Below, piece by piece: positions 1 through 8,409 of a DNA stretch of 64,000 bases. The notes beneath the pieces were generated by a model. That model ran no database searches. It had not been told where the DNA came from and was given only the letters and a program-made list of their open reading frames with translations. The position numbers and the translations under genes were made by a program. The stretch is from Arthrobacter sp. U41 (GTDB lineage: Bacteria > Actinomycetota > Actinomycetes > Actinomycetales > Micrococcaceae), in assembly GCF_001750145.1 (NCBI RefSeq), contig NZ_CP015732.1, forward strand, positions 1,674,001 to 1,738,000. The letters are read 5' to 3'. The first letter of the stretch is position 1; each line of letters opens with the position of its first letter.

Positions 1-1035
1 CGTGCCGCCGGACGGGAACCGATGTCCATGACGCACGGAGACTTCGACTACCAATACCTGCTCGATGTTGCGCTGGAGCCGACCGGCAAACCGAGGTTCC
101 GGAAAATATCGTTCGCCGCCCATTTTGATTCCCTCATGCGTGGCCGCAGGGGAGCGCCCCGTCCCTGGACCGAGGCTGAACTGGACCCGTTCCGCGAACG
201 GTTCGCCGCGATGTTCACGGATCTCAAGAGGGACCACGGGATCAGCTCCTACATCGCCCACAACATGACTGTCACCCCGGCCAACATTGACCAGGTGGCC
301 GGGGTCACCACCGCCGTGCTCGACATGCCTTTCGACATGCTGTCCTTCCAGCCGGCCGCGTACATCGGCGATGACAGGAGATGGGGGAAGGGCTTCACCG
401 ACGTCACCATCGACGCCGTCTGGGACCGGATCGAGGAGGGCGCCGGGCAGCGGATTCCCTGGCAGGGAACCCAGTTCGGCGATGTGCGCTGCAACCGGAC
501 CGCCGTGGTTTTACGGGCAGGGGAAAGGCAGGCCGCGCTGCTGGACCCGGCCGACCAAAAGGACCTCGACGCACGGGACCGGCTGCTGGCCCACTTCGGC
601 GGGATGTATTTCGGCGGGACACCACACTGGATTGTCGCCGTAAAAGCCATCAGGGCATTGCTGGCCCACCCACGCGACGTCCCCGTAATCCTCCGCTTCG
701 CTCAGCGTCTGGCCAGCCGCGCCGGCGGCCTGTTCGGGATCATTTCCGCGGCCTGTTCGGGACGGCTGGCCTTCAAGACGTTCGTGGTCCATAACTTCAT
801 GGATGCCGCCGACGTCGCGCCCGCGTGGGACCTGATGGGGAAGGGCGTGGCCAGTGAGGACCCGAAAACCCGTGAGGTCCAGGAACGGCTGGGCGCCTGC
901 ATGTACACCATGAGCCATCCCGAAACCGGCCAGCTGGTCCCCGCCTGCGTCCAGCATTCGGTGCTGGACCCGGCCGAAAACGCAGGCCTGCGCAAATTGC
1001 TCCCCCTCACCCCCAAAGTCAGGACCGAACCTTGA
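1..1035 (+). CDS. Probable radical SAM enzyme, C-terminal part (5' end outside window)
   Basis: The reading frame is open from base 1, so the gene starts upstream of the window; the first ATG in it (22) need not be the start. What is visible is about 344 residues without a Cys-x3-Cys-x2-Cys cluster, which would lie in the missing N-terminus. The C-terminal stretch with CMYTMSHPETG and LVPACVQHSVLDP resembles the tail of radical SAM enzymes in which Cys residues follow the core barrel; this is a resemblance only. Its stop overlaps the TTG start of the ABC transporter genes, so the four genes are probably one operon. The substrate is unknown. A redox or cofactor-linked enzyme paired with an importer is plausible but not shown. 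Confidence 0.45.
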   Translation, partial: RAAGREPMSMTHGDFDYQYLLDVALEPTGKPRFRKISFAAHFDSLMRGRRGAPRPWTEAELDPFRERFAAMFTDLKRDHGISSYIAHNMTVTPANIDQVAGVTTAVLDMPFDMLSFQPAAYIGDDRRWGKGFTDVTIDAVWDRIEEGAGQRIPWQGTQFGDVRCNRTAVVLRAGERQAALLDPADQKDLDARDRLLAHFGGMYFGGTPHWIVAVKAIRALLAHPRDVPVILRFAQRLASRAGGLFGIISAACSGRLAFKTFVVHNFMDAADVAPAWDLMGKGVASEDPKTREVQERLGACMYTMSHPETGQLVPACVQHSVLDPAENAGLRKLLPLTPKVRTEP

Positions 1036-2273
1036 AGCCAGCCCTCCCCATGCGCCACCGGACCATGCCCGCGGCGGCTGCAGCCGGTTTGTTGTTCCTC
1101 AGCAGCTGCGCGGCGGTACCGGCCGGACAACCTGAAGCAGGCAGCTGGGAGGAAGTCATCTCCGAAGCGCAGGGACAAACGGTCAAGCTGTGGATGTACG
1201 GCGGGGACGAACAGGGTAACGCCTACGTGGACGAACACCTCATCCCTGCTGCAGCGGCTGAAGGCGTCAACCTGGAACGCGTGCCGGTGGCTGACACCAA
1301 GGACTCCTTGAACCGTGTCCTGACCGAGATCCAGTCCGGTACCGCCGACGGCGAAGTGGACCTCGTCTGGGTCAACGGCAACAATTTCGGCACGGGCAAA
1401 GAGGCTGGGGCGTGGTCCTGCGGCTGGACCTCGCTGCTGCCCAACATGGCTCTCACGGACCCGGCGGATCCGATGCTCTCGCAGGATTTCGGAACCCCGG
1501 TTGACGGCTGCGAAGCGCCATGGAGCAAAGCTCAGTTCACCATCGCCTACAACTCTGCAGCCGTCCCTGAGCCTCCGACAACGCTCGCCGGCCTGCTCGA
1601 ATGGGTACGGTCCCATCCGGGCCGCTTCACATATCCGGCACCGCCGGACTTCACCGGTTCCGTCTTTACCCGCGAAGTGCTCTACAGCGTATCCGGGGGC
1701 TACGCCAACGTGCCGCTGGCCTTCGACGAAGTCGCCTTTGACAGACTCACCCCCGCCCTCCTGAAGGAACTGGAAGACCTGAAACCCTCGCTGTGGCGGA
1801 ACGGATCAACCTACCCGAAATCCTCCAGCGAACTGGATGCCTTCTACGCCGGCGGGCAGGTCGATTTCACCATGACCTACGGGCCGGCCGCCCTGACCAA
1901 GCTGGTCGCGGACGGAATATACCCCGCCGGCACCAAAGTCCTCAGCCTGGAGGAGGGGACCGTGGGCAACGCCAGCTTCCTGGCTATCCCCTCAACTTCC
2001 GGTCAGCGCTCCGGTGCCATGGTGGTGGCCAACCTGGCATTGTCAGCCGGGCAGCAGGCCAAAAAGGCCGACCCCCGGATCTGGGGCCAGTTCCCTGTCC
2101 TGAACCCCGGCGCGCTCAGTTCCGAGGAGCGCGCCCTGTTCGAGCAGCTCCCGTCCTCCCCGGTTGTCCCGGGCTATGAGGTGCTGTCACGGAACGCGAA
2201 CCCGGAGCTTGCCGCCGGATGGGTCACCGCCCTGGATGAGGCCTGGCGGAGGCAGATCCTTGCCGGAAGCTGA
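1032..2273 (+). CDS. ABC transporter substrate-binding lipoprotein, YnjB-like
   Basis: Solute-binding protein of an ABC importer. A signal peptide ends in a lipobox (LSSC, Cys about residue 26 from the TTG), so it should be lipid-anchored outside the membrane. The mature part of about 385 residues has the extracellular solute-binding fold, with stretches such as VKLWMYGGDEQGN and DLVWVNGNNF typical of the YnjB group (E. coli ynjBCD), whose ligand is not established. I chose TTG at 1032, which overlaps the preceding stop and follows AGGA at 1021-1024 by 7 nt; ATGs at 1050 and 1065 are possible. The two permeases and the ATPase follow without gaps. Confidence 0.8.
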   Translation: MKPALPMRHRTMPAAAAAGLLFLSSCAAVPAGQPEAGSWEEVISEAQGQTVKLWMYGGDEQGNAYVDEHLIPAAAAEGVNLERVPVADTKDSLNRVLTEIQSGTADGEVDLVWVNGNNFGTGKEAGAWSCGWTSLLPNMALTDPADPMLSQDFGTPVDGCEAPWSKAQFTIAYNSAAVPEPPTTLAGLLEWVRSHPGRFTYPAPPDFTGSVFTREVLYSVSGGYANVPLAFDEVAFDRLTPALLKELEDLKPSLWRNGSTYPKSSSELDAFYAGGQVDFTMTYGPAALTKLVADGIYPAGTKVLSLEEGTVGNASFLAIPSTSGQRSGAMVVANLALSAGQQAKKADPRIWGQFPVLNPGALSSEERALFEQLPSSPVVPGYEVLSRNANPELAAGWVTALDEAWRRQILAGS

Positions 2274-3156
2274 GGCTGTAAGAGCCCAACCCCCACCCCG
2301 GACACGGGCCCGCGCGGGGAGCCGATTCCGTATCGCGGGGGTGCTTCTGGCTGCCCCGGCGGTCCTGGTAGTAGCCTTCGTCGTTGTCGGTGGCTCGGCG
2401 ATGGTGGGGGCCCAGAGTCTGGGACTGATGCCGCTGGTGGGCCCGCCTCACCTGTCGACCGTGGCCTACACCGCCCATGCCGGGGACGTCGTGGGCGGCG
2501 CCGGCCTCTCCCTGGTCATTGCTGGAACGTCCACCGTCCTGGCGTGCCTGATCGGCTTCACGGCCGCCTTGGTCATGATGCAGGGGAGGTGGTGTGGGAA
2601 GCTCGTTGCAGCCATGAGCACGCTGTCCATCCCGGTTCCCCACATTGTGGGGGCAGCCTCGGTAGGTTTGTTGCTCGCCGATTCCGGCCTGCTGGCGAGG
2701 ATTTTCGGAGCAGCAGGCAGCTGGCCTGAGCTGGTGGGAGGGCCGTGGTGGCTGGCCGTCATCTTTGAGTACGCGTGGAAGGAATCAGCCTTCGTGGGAC
2801 TCGTGGTGGCCGGCACTCTGGCAACCCGGTCAGTGAGCTACGAGGAAACCGCCGCTCTCCTGGGCGCCGGGCGGCTCCGCCGCCTGCGGCACGTGCTGTT
2901 GCCCCTGAGCCTGCCCTCCCTGATCATCGCCGGGACCATCGCCTTCATTTACAGCTTCGGTTCCTACGAAGTTGCCTGGCTTCTGGGCCGGCCGTATCCC
3001 GAGCCGCTGCCCGTCATGGCACTGCGTCTGTACAACTCGGTGACGCTCACCTCCCGGCCTGAGGCGGCCGCCGTCGCCGTCGTCACGGCAGTGGTGTCAC
3101 TGGCCGCCGCTGCGACTGCCCTCGCCTTACTTCGAAAGATCCCGCTATGGCGATAA
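2260..3156 (+). CDS. ABC transporter permease (YnjC-like, first permease)
   Basis: Inner-membrane permease of the same importer, 298 aa. The open frame runs further upstream (to 2164), but TTG at 2260 sits 7 nt after a GGAGG at 2248-2252 and gives a 14-nt overlap with the binding-protein gene, so I prefer it. About six hydrophobic segments are visible. The cytoplasmic EAA-type loop that contacts the ATPase reads EETAALLGAGRLRRLRHVLLP. The stop overlaps the start of the second permease by 10 nt, indicating translational coupling. Confidence 0.8.
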   Translation: MPEAEAVRAQPPPRTRARAGSRFRIAGVLLAAPAVLVVAFVVVGGSAMVGAQSLGLMPLVGPPHLSTVAYTAHAGDVVGGAGLSLVIAGTSTVLACLIGFTAALVMMQGRWCGKLVAAMSTLSIPVPHIVGAASVGLLLADSGLLARIFGAAGSWPELVGGPWWLAVIFEYAWKESAFVGLVVAGTLATRSVSYEETAALLGAGRLRRLRHVLLPLSLPSLIIAGTIAFIYSFGSYEVAWLLGRPYPEPLPVMALRLYNSVTLTSRPEAAAVAVVTAVVSLAAAATALALLRKIPLWR

Positions 3157-4025
3157 CCCTGCCCCCCGGGCTCACCCCGTCCACACCGCCGGACACCACA
3201 GCACAAGACGGGACAGCACAGAACGGGCTGACGGTTTCGCGCGGCGCCGGGCGGATCATGAGGACGGCAGTTGCCGCCGCCCTTGCAGTGTGGTTTGTGC
3301 TCCCGCTGGTACCCCTTGGCCTGTGGGTCTTCGCGGACCGCTGGTCCTATCCCGTTGCCATGCCCCAGGAATGGGGATTCCAGAACGTGGGAACGGCGCT
3401 GGCCCAGGGTGCCGTTCCGGCGTTCTCCCGTTCGCTGGGGCTGGGCCTCCTCGTCAGCGCGATAGCCACGCCGCTGGGCGTACTGGCTGCCCGGAGCCTG
3501 GCGTTCCACCCTTCCCGGTGGTCCACCCTGGTCAGTGCCCTGTTGTTCGCTCCGCTGGCGCTCCCGGCCTTCGTCGCCGTTTTTGGGCTGAACGTCCTGC
3601 TGGTCCGGCTGCAGATTCCCGCCTACGCCGGGGTCGTCCTGGTCCTGACGGCCTACGCCCTTCCCTACACGGTGTACGTGATGCGGCTGGCGTACGCAGC
3701 CCATGACATCGGTTTCGAGGAAGAGGCCTGCACCCTGGGGGCAACCCCGGGGCAGGTGTTCTTTCGGGTGCAGCTGCCCCTGATCGCACCGGCCCTGGCC
3801 CGGGCGGCTTTCCTGGCCTTCCTGGTGGGATGGAGCGACTACCTGGTCACCCTCCTCATCGGCGGCGGTTCCGTGGTGACCACGCCGCTGCTGGTCGCGG
3901 CCGCTGCCTCGGGAACCGGCAACGACGGGATCGTGGCGGTGCTGTCGGTGGCAGCGCTGGCACCCCCGCTGGGACTGTTACTGGCTCTGGGACTGACAGG
4001 ACGACGGCGGGGAGGCCGGTCATGA
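3147..4025 (+). CDS. ABC transporter permease (second permease)
   Basis: Second membrane subunit of the YnjBCD-like importer, 292 aa. It has a hydrophilic N-terminus of about 38 residues, then about six membrane segments and an EAA loop (FEEEACTLGATPGQVFFRVQ followed by LPL). ATG at 3147 overlaps the preceding gene; the stop overlaps the ATPase ATG (sequence ATGA at 4022-4025). Having two separate permeases rather than one fused subunit is a small departure from E. coli YnjC, which is a single long protein. Confidence 0.8.
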   Translation: MAITLPPGLTPSTPPDTTAQDGTAQNGLTVSRGAGRIMRTAVAAALAVWFVLPLVPLGLWVFADRWSYPVAMPQEWGFQNVGTALAQGAVPAFSRSLGLGLLVSAIATPLGVLAARSLAFHPSRWSTLVSALLFAPLALPAFVAVFGLNVLLVRLQIPAYAGVVLVLTAYALPYTVYVMRLAYAAHDIGFEEEACTLGATPGQVFFRVQLPLIAPALARAAFLAFLVGWSDYLVTLLIGGGSVVTTPLLVAAAASGTGNDGIVAVLSVAALAPPLGLLLALGLTGRRRGGRS

Positions 4026-5140
4026 CACAGGCATTGGTCCTGAGACATCTGTCCAAGTCGTTCAGGAAATCCCCCGTCCCGGCACTGGATGACGTCAGTT
4101 TTACCCTGGACGCCGGTTCCTGCACCGCAGTAGTGGGCCCCTCCGCCTCCGGTAAAAGTACGCTCCTGCGGACGGTCGCAGGCCTGGAAGTCCCGGACGA
4201 AGGCAACGTTCTGCTCGACAGCCACGATCTGGCCGCTGTCCGCCCCGAACACCGCCGGATGGCGATGGTCTTTCAGCGACCGCTGATTTTCCCGCACCTG
4301 AATGTCCTCGACAACGTAGCCTTCGCCTCCACGATCCGCGGTGTTCGGCAAAAGCGGGCCCGTGAGGACGCGGAGGCCTTCCTGGAAATGGTCCAGATGG
4401 GAGGAACCGGGAGGCGCGCGGTGACAGAGCTCTCCGGCGGGCAACAGCAGCGGGTGGCCATCGCCCGCGGACTGGCCGCCCGGCCGGCGGTACTGCTGCT
4501 GGATGAACCGTTCAGCGCCCTGGACCCCGAACTCCGCTCAGCCATGCACGAACTGCTGGCAGACGTTCGGGAGAAGCTGAACCCGACCATCCTGATGGTC
4601 ACGCACGACCATGACGAAGCCGCGGCCGTGGCCGATAACCTGGCCCTGCTCAGCGGCGGCAGGCTGCTCCAGCACAGTTCTGTTGAAGCGATGTACACCC
4701 GGCCCGCATCACTTCAGGTCAGCCGCCTGATGGGAGGAACCAACGAAATCCCCGGGACGGTACGCGAGGGCGTGCATTACTCCGCCCTGGGCGCCCACCC
4801 ACTGCCCGGGAGCCACCAATGGCCCGAAGGACCCGCCACGCTGCTCATCCGGCAGGAACGCATCGTCCTCCTTGAGGAACACAGCCCGGGCATGCCAGCG
4901 GTGGTAACCGGGATCCGCACCCGCGGGCCCCGGCGGCTGGTCACCCTGGAGGCCGCCGGCGTGAACCTGTACGCGGAAGCCACCGCCGGCCCTGCCCTCG
5001 CCACCGGGGATACCGTCCGTATCCAGCTCCCGACTCCCGCATTGGCGGCAGTCGGAGGCGCTGCAGAACACCCAAGCGCGGGCCTTGACTTCCCCCGACT
5101 GGAAGGTTTTAGCGTGACAGTATCAGCAACCAAAAACTGA
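4022..5140 (+). CDS. ABC transporter ATP-binding protein
   Basis: ATPase subunit of the importer, 372 aa. All nucleotide-binding motifs are visible: Walker A GPSASGKST (residues 39-47), Q-loop FQRPLIFPH, signature LSGGQQQR, Walker B LLLDEP and switch VTHDHDE. The C-terminal 130 residues look like the OB-type (TOBE) regulatory domain of the PotA/FbpC/CysA group, with RTRGPRRLVTLEAAGVNLYA. The open frame extends upstream to 3830, but homology begins at ATG 4022, which overlaps the permease stop. Cytoplasmic. Confidence 0.88.
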   Translation: MTQALVLRHLSKSFRKSPVPALDDVSFTLDAGSCTAVVGPSASGKSTLLRTVAGLEVPDEGNVLLDSHDLAAVRPEHRRMAMVFQRPLIFPHLNVLDNVAFASTIRGVRQKRAREDAEAFLEMVQMGGTGRRAVTELSGGQQQRVAIARGLAARPAVLLLDEPFSALDPELRSAMHELLADVREKLNPTILMVTHDHDEAAAVADNLALLSGGRLLQHSSVEAMYTRPASLQVSRLMGGTNEIPGTVREGVHYSALGAHPLPGSHQWPEGPATLLIRQERIVLLEEHSPGMPAVVTGIRTRGPRRLVTLEAAGVNLYAEATAGPALATGDTVRIQLPTPALAAVGGAAEHPSAGLDFPRLEGFSVTVSATKN

Positions 5141-5156
5141 AGGAAAGGAGCTGGCC

Positions 5157-5303
5157 ATGGCGCTGCAACAAGGAGAGGTCTACCGCTGCCCGGATCAGGC
5201 ATGCGGGTGCGAAATCACTGTCACCAAGGGCGCAGCCCCCGGTCACGGCGGAGACAGCGACCCTAAGTGCTGCTGCGGGCACAGTATGGAAAAAGTGAAC
5301 TGA
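5157..5303 (+). CDS. 48-aa Cys-rich protein, putative metal-binding
   Basis: A short gene preceded by AAGGAAAGGAG (spacing 5 nt to ATG). The product has a CPDQACGC cluster near the N-terminus and a CCCGHSM cluster near the C-terminus: six Cys and two His in 48 residues, separated by a Gly/Lys-rich linker. This spacing suggests one zinc-ribbon or rubredoxin-like metal site. It lies 16 nt after the ATPase gene and just before a strong stem-loop, so it probably ends that operon. The role is unknown: metallochaperone or small metal sensor are guesses. The coding prediction rests on the ribosome-binding site, position and Cys pattern. Confidence 0.6.
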   Translation: MALQQGEVYRCPDQACGCEITVTKGAAPGHGGDSDPKCCCGHSMEKVN

Positions 5304-5306
5304 CCC

Positions 5307-5347
5307 GGCGTCTGCCGCAACCGGGCGCCCCGGTTGCGGCAGACGCC
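5307..5347 (+). terminator. Strong stem-loop terminator after the ABC operon
   Basis: Perfect 18-bp inverted repeat (arms 5307-5324 and 5330-5347) with a 5-nt loop. The left arm begins 4 nt after the stop of the 48-aa gene. There is no T-tract, as is common for actinobacterial terminators. Confidence 0.8.
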
Positions 5348-5463
5348 ATCGGACGCTGTTCCAAGCCGGGGCCCTTATGTGTCCGGGTTCACAGAGCGGG
5401 GAGGGACCACGGGCCTATCTTTCGAAGGTAAGCAGTTCCGTTTCAACGAAAGGCAGCAAAACG

Positions 5464-5925
5464 ATGTCCGCTACATCTCCGGTGGCACACCAGCCACACG
5501 CCTTCACTCGTCACCTTGCCCGGCGCATCACCGCCGGGGTCACCGGCGGTATTGCCGGCGGCCTCGTTTTCGGCGTCCTGATGGCCATGATGGGCATGCT
5601 GCCCATGATCGCCTCGATGGTCGGATCGGATTCGGCCCTGGTGGGCTTCGGGATCCACCTCGTAATCTCCATCCTGATCGGCTGGGGCCTGACCGTTCCC
5701 TTCTCCGGACTCCTGACCTCCTACGGCCGGGCCGCGCTGATCGGCCTGGCCTACGGGGCACTCTGGTGGGTACTCGGTCCCCTGCTCATCATGCCCACGA
5801 TGCTCGGCATGCCCCTGTTCATGGTCGACGCGACGGCAGGATTTTCCCTGATGGGCCACCTGATCTATGGGGTCATCCTGGCTCCCGTGGCCTTCCGCAT
5901 CCTGAAGTCCGCACATGGACGATAA
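5464..5925 (+). CDS. Integral membrane protein of unknown function
   Basis: 153 aa with about four hydrophobic segments, the first rich in Gly and Met (GVTGGIAGGLVFGVLMAMMG). ATG 5464 follows GAAAGG by 9 nt; the longer open frame to 5377 lacks a ribosome-binding site. No family recognised. It overlaps the following Crp/Fnr regulator gene by 11 nt, so the two are probably co-transcribed and perhaps functionally linked. Confidence 0.65.
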   Translation: MSATSPVAHQPHAFTRHLARRITAGVTGGIAGGLVFGVLMAMMGMLPMIASMVGSDSALVGFGIHLVISILIGWGLTVPFSGLLTSYGRAALIGLAYGALWWVLGPLLIMPTMLGMPLFMVDATAGFSLMGHLIYGVILAPVAFRILKSAHGR

Positions 5926-6703
5926 CTGGGAAAAAGGGCTGGAAGCCGCCGTCGGCGGCCTCCAGCCCTGGTCTCCGGGCCAACGCGAACCGTATCCGCT
6001 CACGGCAGGCCCGGAGGACCCCTTCACCTGCCTGAATGAGGTGGACCTCTTCGCTGATCTGTCCGCTGAAGAGATGCACGCGATGGACATGATGGCCCCG
6101 GCGCGGATGTTCCGCCGCGGAGAGCTCGTCTTTAGCCAGTCCCAGCCCGTCACCGCGCTCTTTATCCTCAAGTCGGGCCGTATACGGGTCTTCCGCGTCG
6201 CCGAGGACGGTAAAGCCCTCACGATGGCCATCCTGGAACCGGGAGCCGTCTTCGGGGAAATGATGCTGGTCGGCCAGCGCATGTACGACAACTATGCCGA
6301 AGCTATCGAGGACTCCGCCATTTGCCGGCTGGGCGTCGAGGACGTTGAAAGGTACCTGATCTCTGACCCCCGCATCGCGATCCGGATCTCCCGGCTCCTG
6401 GGGGAGCAGGTGGCCCGACTGGAGGAACGCCTCACGGACCTGGCCTTGCGTCCGCTGGCTGCCCGGGCCGCGTCCATTCTGATCAGCCTCGATGCCGCGG
6501 CGCCCAGTGGCCGGTTCGGGCAGAGCCGGGCCATCCGGCTCACCCACGAACAGATCGCCGGACTTCTCGGCGCAACCCGGGAAGCCACCAGCAAGGCACT
6601 GGCAGACTTTGCAGCCCAGGGAATCATCCGCCAGGGCCGCGGCCGCATCACCATCCAGAACCCGGCAGCCCTGCGTTCGGCGGCAGTAAGCAGCAGCCCG
6701 TGA
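5915..6703 (+). CDS. Crp/Fnr-family transcriptional regulator
   Basis: 262 aa. An N-terminal extension of about 40 residues precedes a cyclic-nucleotide-binding-type beta barrel (about 45-160, with FRRGELVFSQSQ and GAVFGEMMLVGQ), a dimerisation helix (ARLEERLTDLALRPLAARA) and a C-terminal winged helix-turn-helix (LTHEQIAGLLGATREATSKA). There is no N-terminal Cys cluster of the FNR iron-sulfur type, so it is not obviously an oxygen sensor of that class. It begins inside the preceding membrane-protein gene. Target genes are unknown; the neighbouring redox genes are candidates. Confidence 0.85.
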   Translation: MDDNWEKGLEAAVGGLQPWSPGQREPYPLTAGPEDPFTCLNEVDLFADLSAEEMHAMDMMAPARMFRRGELVFSQSQPVTALFILKSGRIRVFRVAEDGKALTMAILEPGAVFGEMMLVGQRMYDNYAEAIEDSAICRLGVEDVERYLISDPRIAIRISRLLGEQVARLEERLTDLALRPLAARAASILISLDAAAPSGRFGQSRAIRLTHEQIAGLLGATREATSKALADFAAQGIIRQGRGRITIQNPAALRSAAVSSSP

Positions 6704-6807
6704 CCGGGGATCAAGGCACGTGCCCGGCAAGTTGCACCATCCGAGGCCCCCCGCACACGGAAAGCCTTCACTGATCCGACACACGAACCGAAAAACAAGG
6801 AGCCACC

Positions 6808-7356
6808 ATGCCCCGCATTCCTGCCCACACCCTCGACAGCGCCCCCCACGGATCCAAGGAAATCGCCGGCCACCTGAAACGGCGCATGGGAAAGTTCCTG
6901 AACATCCATGCCGGCATGGCCCACTCCCCGGCTGTGATCGGCGCCTACGACGGCATCTCGCAGGCCATCGCAGCCCATGGGTCCTTCGACGCCCGGACCA
7001 AGGAAGCCATCGCCTTGGCCGTGGGCAACCAGAACGGCTGCGAATACTGCCAGGCCGCCCACACGCTCTCGGCACAGAAATCAGGGCTCACGGACGAACA
7101 GATCCTCGCAGTGCGCGCAGGCGAGGTGGACTTTGACCTGAAACTGGCCGCCATCACCGAGGTGGCACGCGAAGCCGCGGCAAGGACCGGAAATGTCTCC
7201 GACGCCGTCTGGCAGGCAGCCCTCGACGCCGGCTGGACCGACGAGGAACTCGCCGAAGCCTTCGCGCACATCGCCGCGAACCTCTTCACGAACTACTTCA
7301 ACCACTACGCCAAGACAGAACTTGACGTCCCGGCTGCACCGGCCCTGAGCGCTTAG
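6808..7356 (+). CDS. Carboxymuconolactone decarboxylase / AhpD-family protein
   Basis: 182 aa. The AhpD-type redox motif NQNGCEYCQAAH is present (C78, C81, H85), so this should be a peroxidase-like or disulfide-reducing protein rather than a decarboxylase, which lacks the CxxC. AAGGAG lies 5 nt before ATG 6808. It stands between the Crp/Fnr regulator and thioredoxin genes, which fits oxidant defence. A relic of a disulfide reductase begins 19 nt after its stop on the other strand. Confidence 0.82.
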   Translation: MPRIPAHTLDSAPHGSKEIAGHLKRRMGKFLNIHAGMAHSPAVIGAYDGISQAIAAHGSFDARTKEAIALAVGNQNGCEYCQAAHTLSAQKSGLTDEQILAVRAGEVDFDLKLAAITEVAREAAARTGNVSDAVWQAALDAGWTDEELAEAFAHIAANLFTNYFNHYAKTELDVPAAPALSA

Positions 7357-7374
7357 CCCGGGGCGGGGCGCCCT

Positions 7375-7690
7375 GATGATGTGATCGGCGTGGAGCGTCG
7401 TGTCTCAGGCCTGCACCCTTCCCGGCCCGGTGATCCTGGCTTCGGCCTTGATAACCGTGGCGCCCTGCCCGGGTAGCCGGCGACCTGTGCCTTGTCATCC
7501 AAGTGCCGGATCATGTAATCCCGGTAGTCACTGACGGCGCCCCAATCCAGTCCGGCTCCCGTGACGCCGGCCGCCCGAGTCGCTGCCGTCCTCGCTTCCG
7601 GCGACGCAACAGGGTTTTGGACGGTATGCAGGCCCAGCGACGCGCATTCTCCGACGATCAGTTCACGTTCGATCACACGGCGACCTTTTC
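7375..7690 (-). pseudogene. Relic of a flavin disulfide oxidoreductase (paralogue of 14676-16040)
   Basis: The minus strand encodes a shifted, truncated copy of the first third of the reductase at 14676-16040. Shared words include VIERELI-GEC, RSAGVTGA-LDW versus RAAGVTGAGLDW, and SDYRDYMIRHLDDKAQ. DNA similarity runs from 7375, which matches 15650 (GATGATGTGATCGGCGTGGA), to about 7690. The first redox Cys survives but the second is lost (GECASLGLHT instead of GECAYWAC), and the frame breaks after about 70 residues. Both ends of the gene are missing, so this is a decayed duplicate. Confidence 0.85.
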
Positions 7691-7948
7691 CCTGCCTTCA
7701 GAAGCCGGTCCGCTGCCACTCAACTGTCGCCGGCTTATTTTGGGTATGTCCGGCAGAAGGCGCCGCCGGCACCGTTGGCCTTCCGGCCCGGATAAGGGTC
7801 CAAGAATTTCGGGCGGGCGACATCCTGCCAGGGCATCTTTTTAAAGCGGGCGTTCAGTGTTCCTGAACACAGACTCCGCTGCCTTAGGTTGTTACGTTGG
7901 GCAGAGGAAGTGATTGAGCAACTCACCGTTGCCGGAGAAGGTGTAGCC

Positions 7949-8392
7949 ATGAAGATGCCCGCAGCGGCCTTAGTCTTCGCCGGAGTCGTGGTGGCGGGGG
8001 CAGTATTCGTTGCCCAGTCCCTGAGCGACCCCTTGGGAAGAACCGATGGAGCCGGGCAGAGTTCCTCGTCCCTCGCCGCAACCTCAGCTTACGGCGGCTA
8101 TTCCCCTGAGGCTGTTTCGTCAGCGTCGGACGGCGACAGGGTCGTGCTCTTCTTCCACGCCCAGTGGTGCGCAACCTGCAAGCTGCTGTCCGATGACATC
8201 TCCGCCAACATCGACCGGATACCGCACGATGTTCGAATCCTTGTGGTCGACTTCGATAGCCAGACTGCGCTGAAAAAGCGGTACGGTGTCACGCTGCAGC
8301 ACACCCTGGTGCAGGTCACCCGTGACGGTGGCCTGGTAGCGAAATGGAACTTGAGCCGCACGCTCGACGATGTGATCAGCAGAATCTCCTGA
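7949..8392 (+). CDS. Membrane-anchored thioredoxin-like protein
   Basis: 147 aa. One N-terminal hydrophobic segment (residues 4-22) is followed by a Ser/Ala-rich linker and a thioredoxin fold with FFHAQWCATCKLL (C74, C77), so the redox domain should face outside the membrane. The cis-Pro expected near residue 125 is not obvious (GVTLQHTLVQ), which is unusual. ATG 7949 follows GGAGAAGG; the longer frame from 7889 is not preferred. It lies 17 nt upstream of the CcdA-DUF3179 gene, which is likely its electron donor. Confidence 0.8.
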   Translation: MKMPAAALVFAGVVVAGAVFVAQSLSDPLGRTDGAGQSSSSLAATSAYGGYSPEAVSSASDGDRVVLFFHAQWCATCKLLSDDISANIDRIPHDVRILVVDFDSQTALKKRYGVTLQHTLVQVTRDGGLVAKWNLSRTLDDVISRIS

Positions 8393-8409
8393 GCAGAGGC
8401 GGGTGAATC

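Noticed and set aside
702..1616. 304-codon minus-strand frame across the radical SAM/binding-protein junction
   Set aside because: Overlaps two genes with clear features; product is Arg/Gly-rich with no motif.
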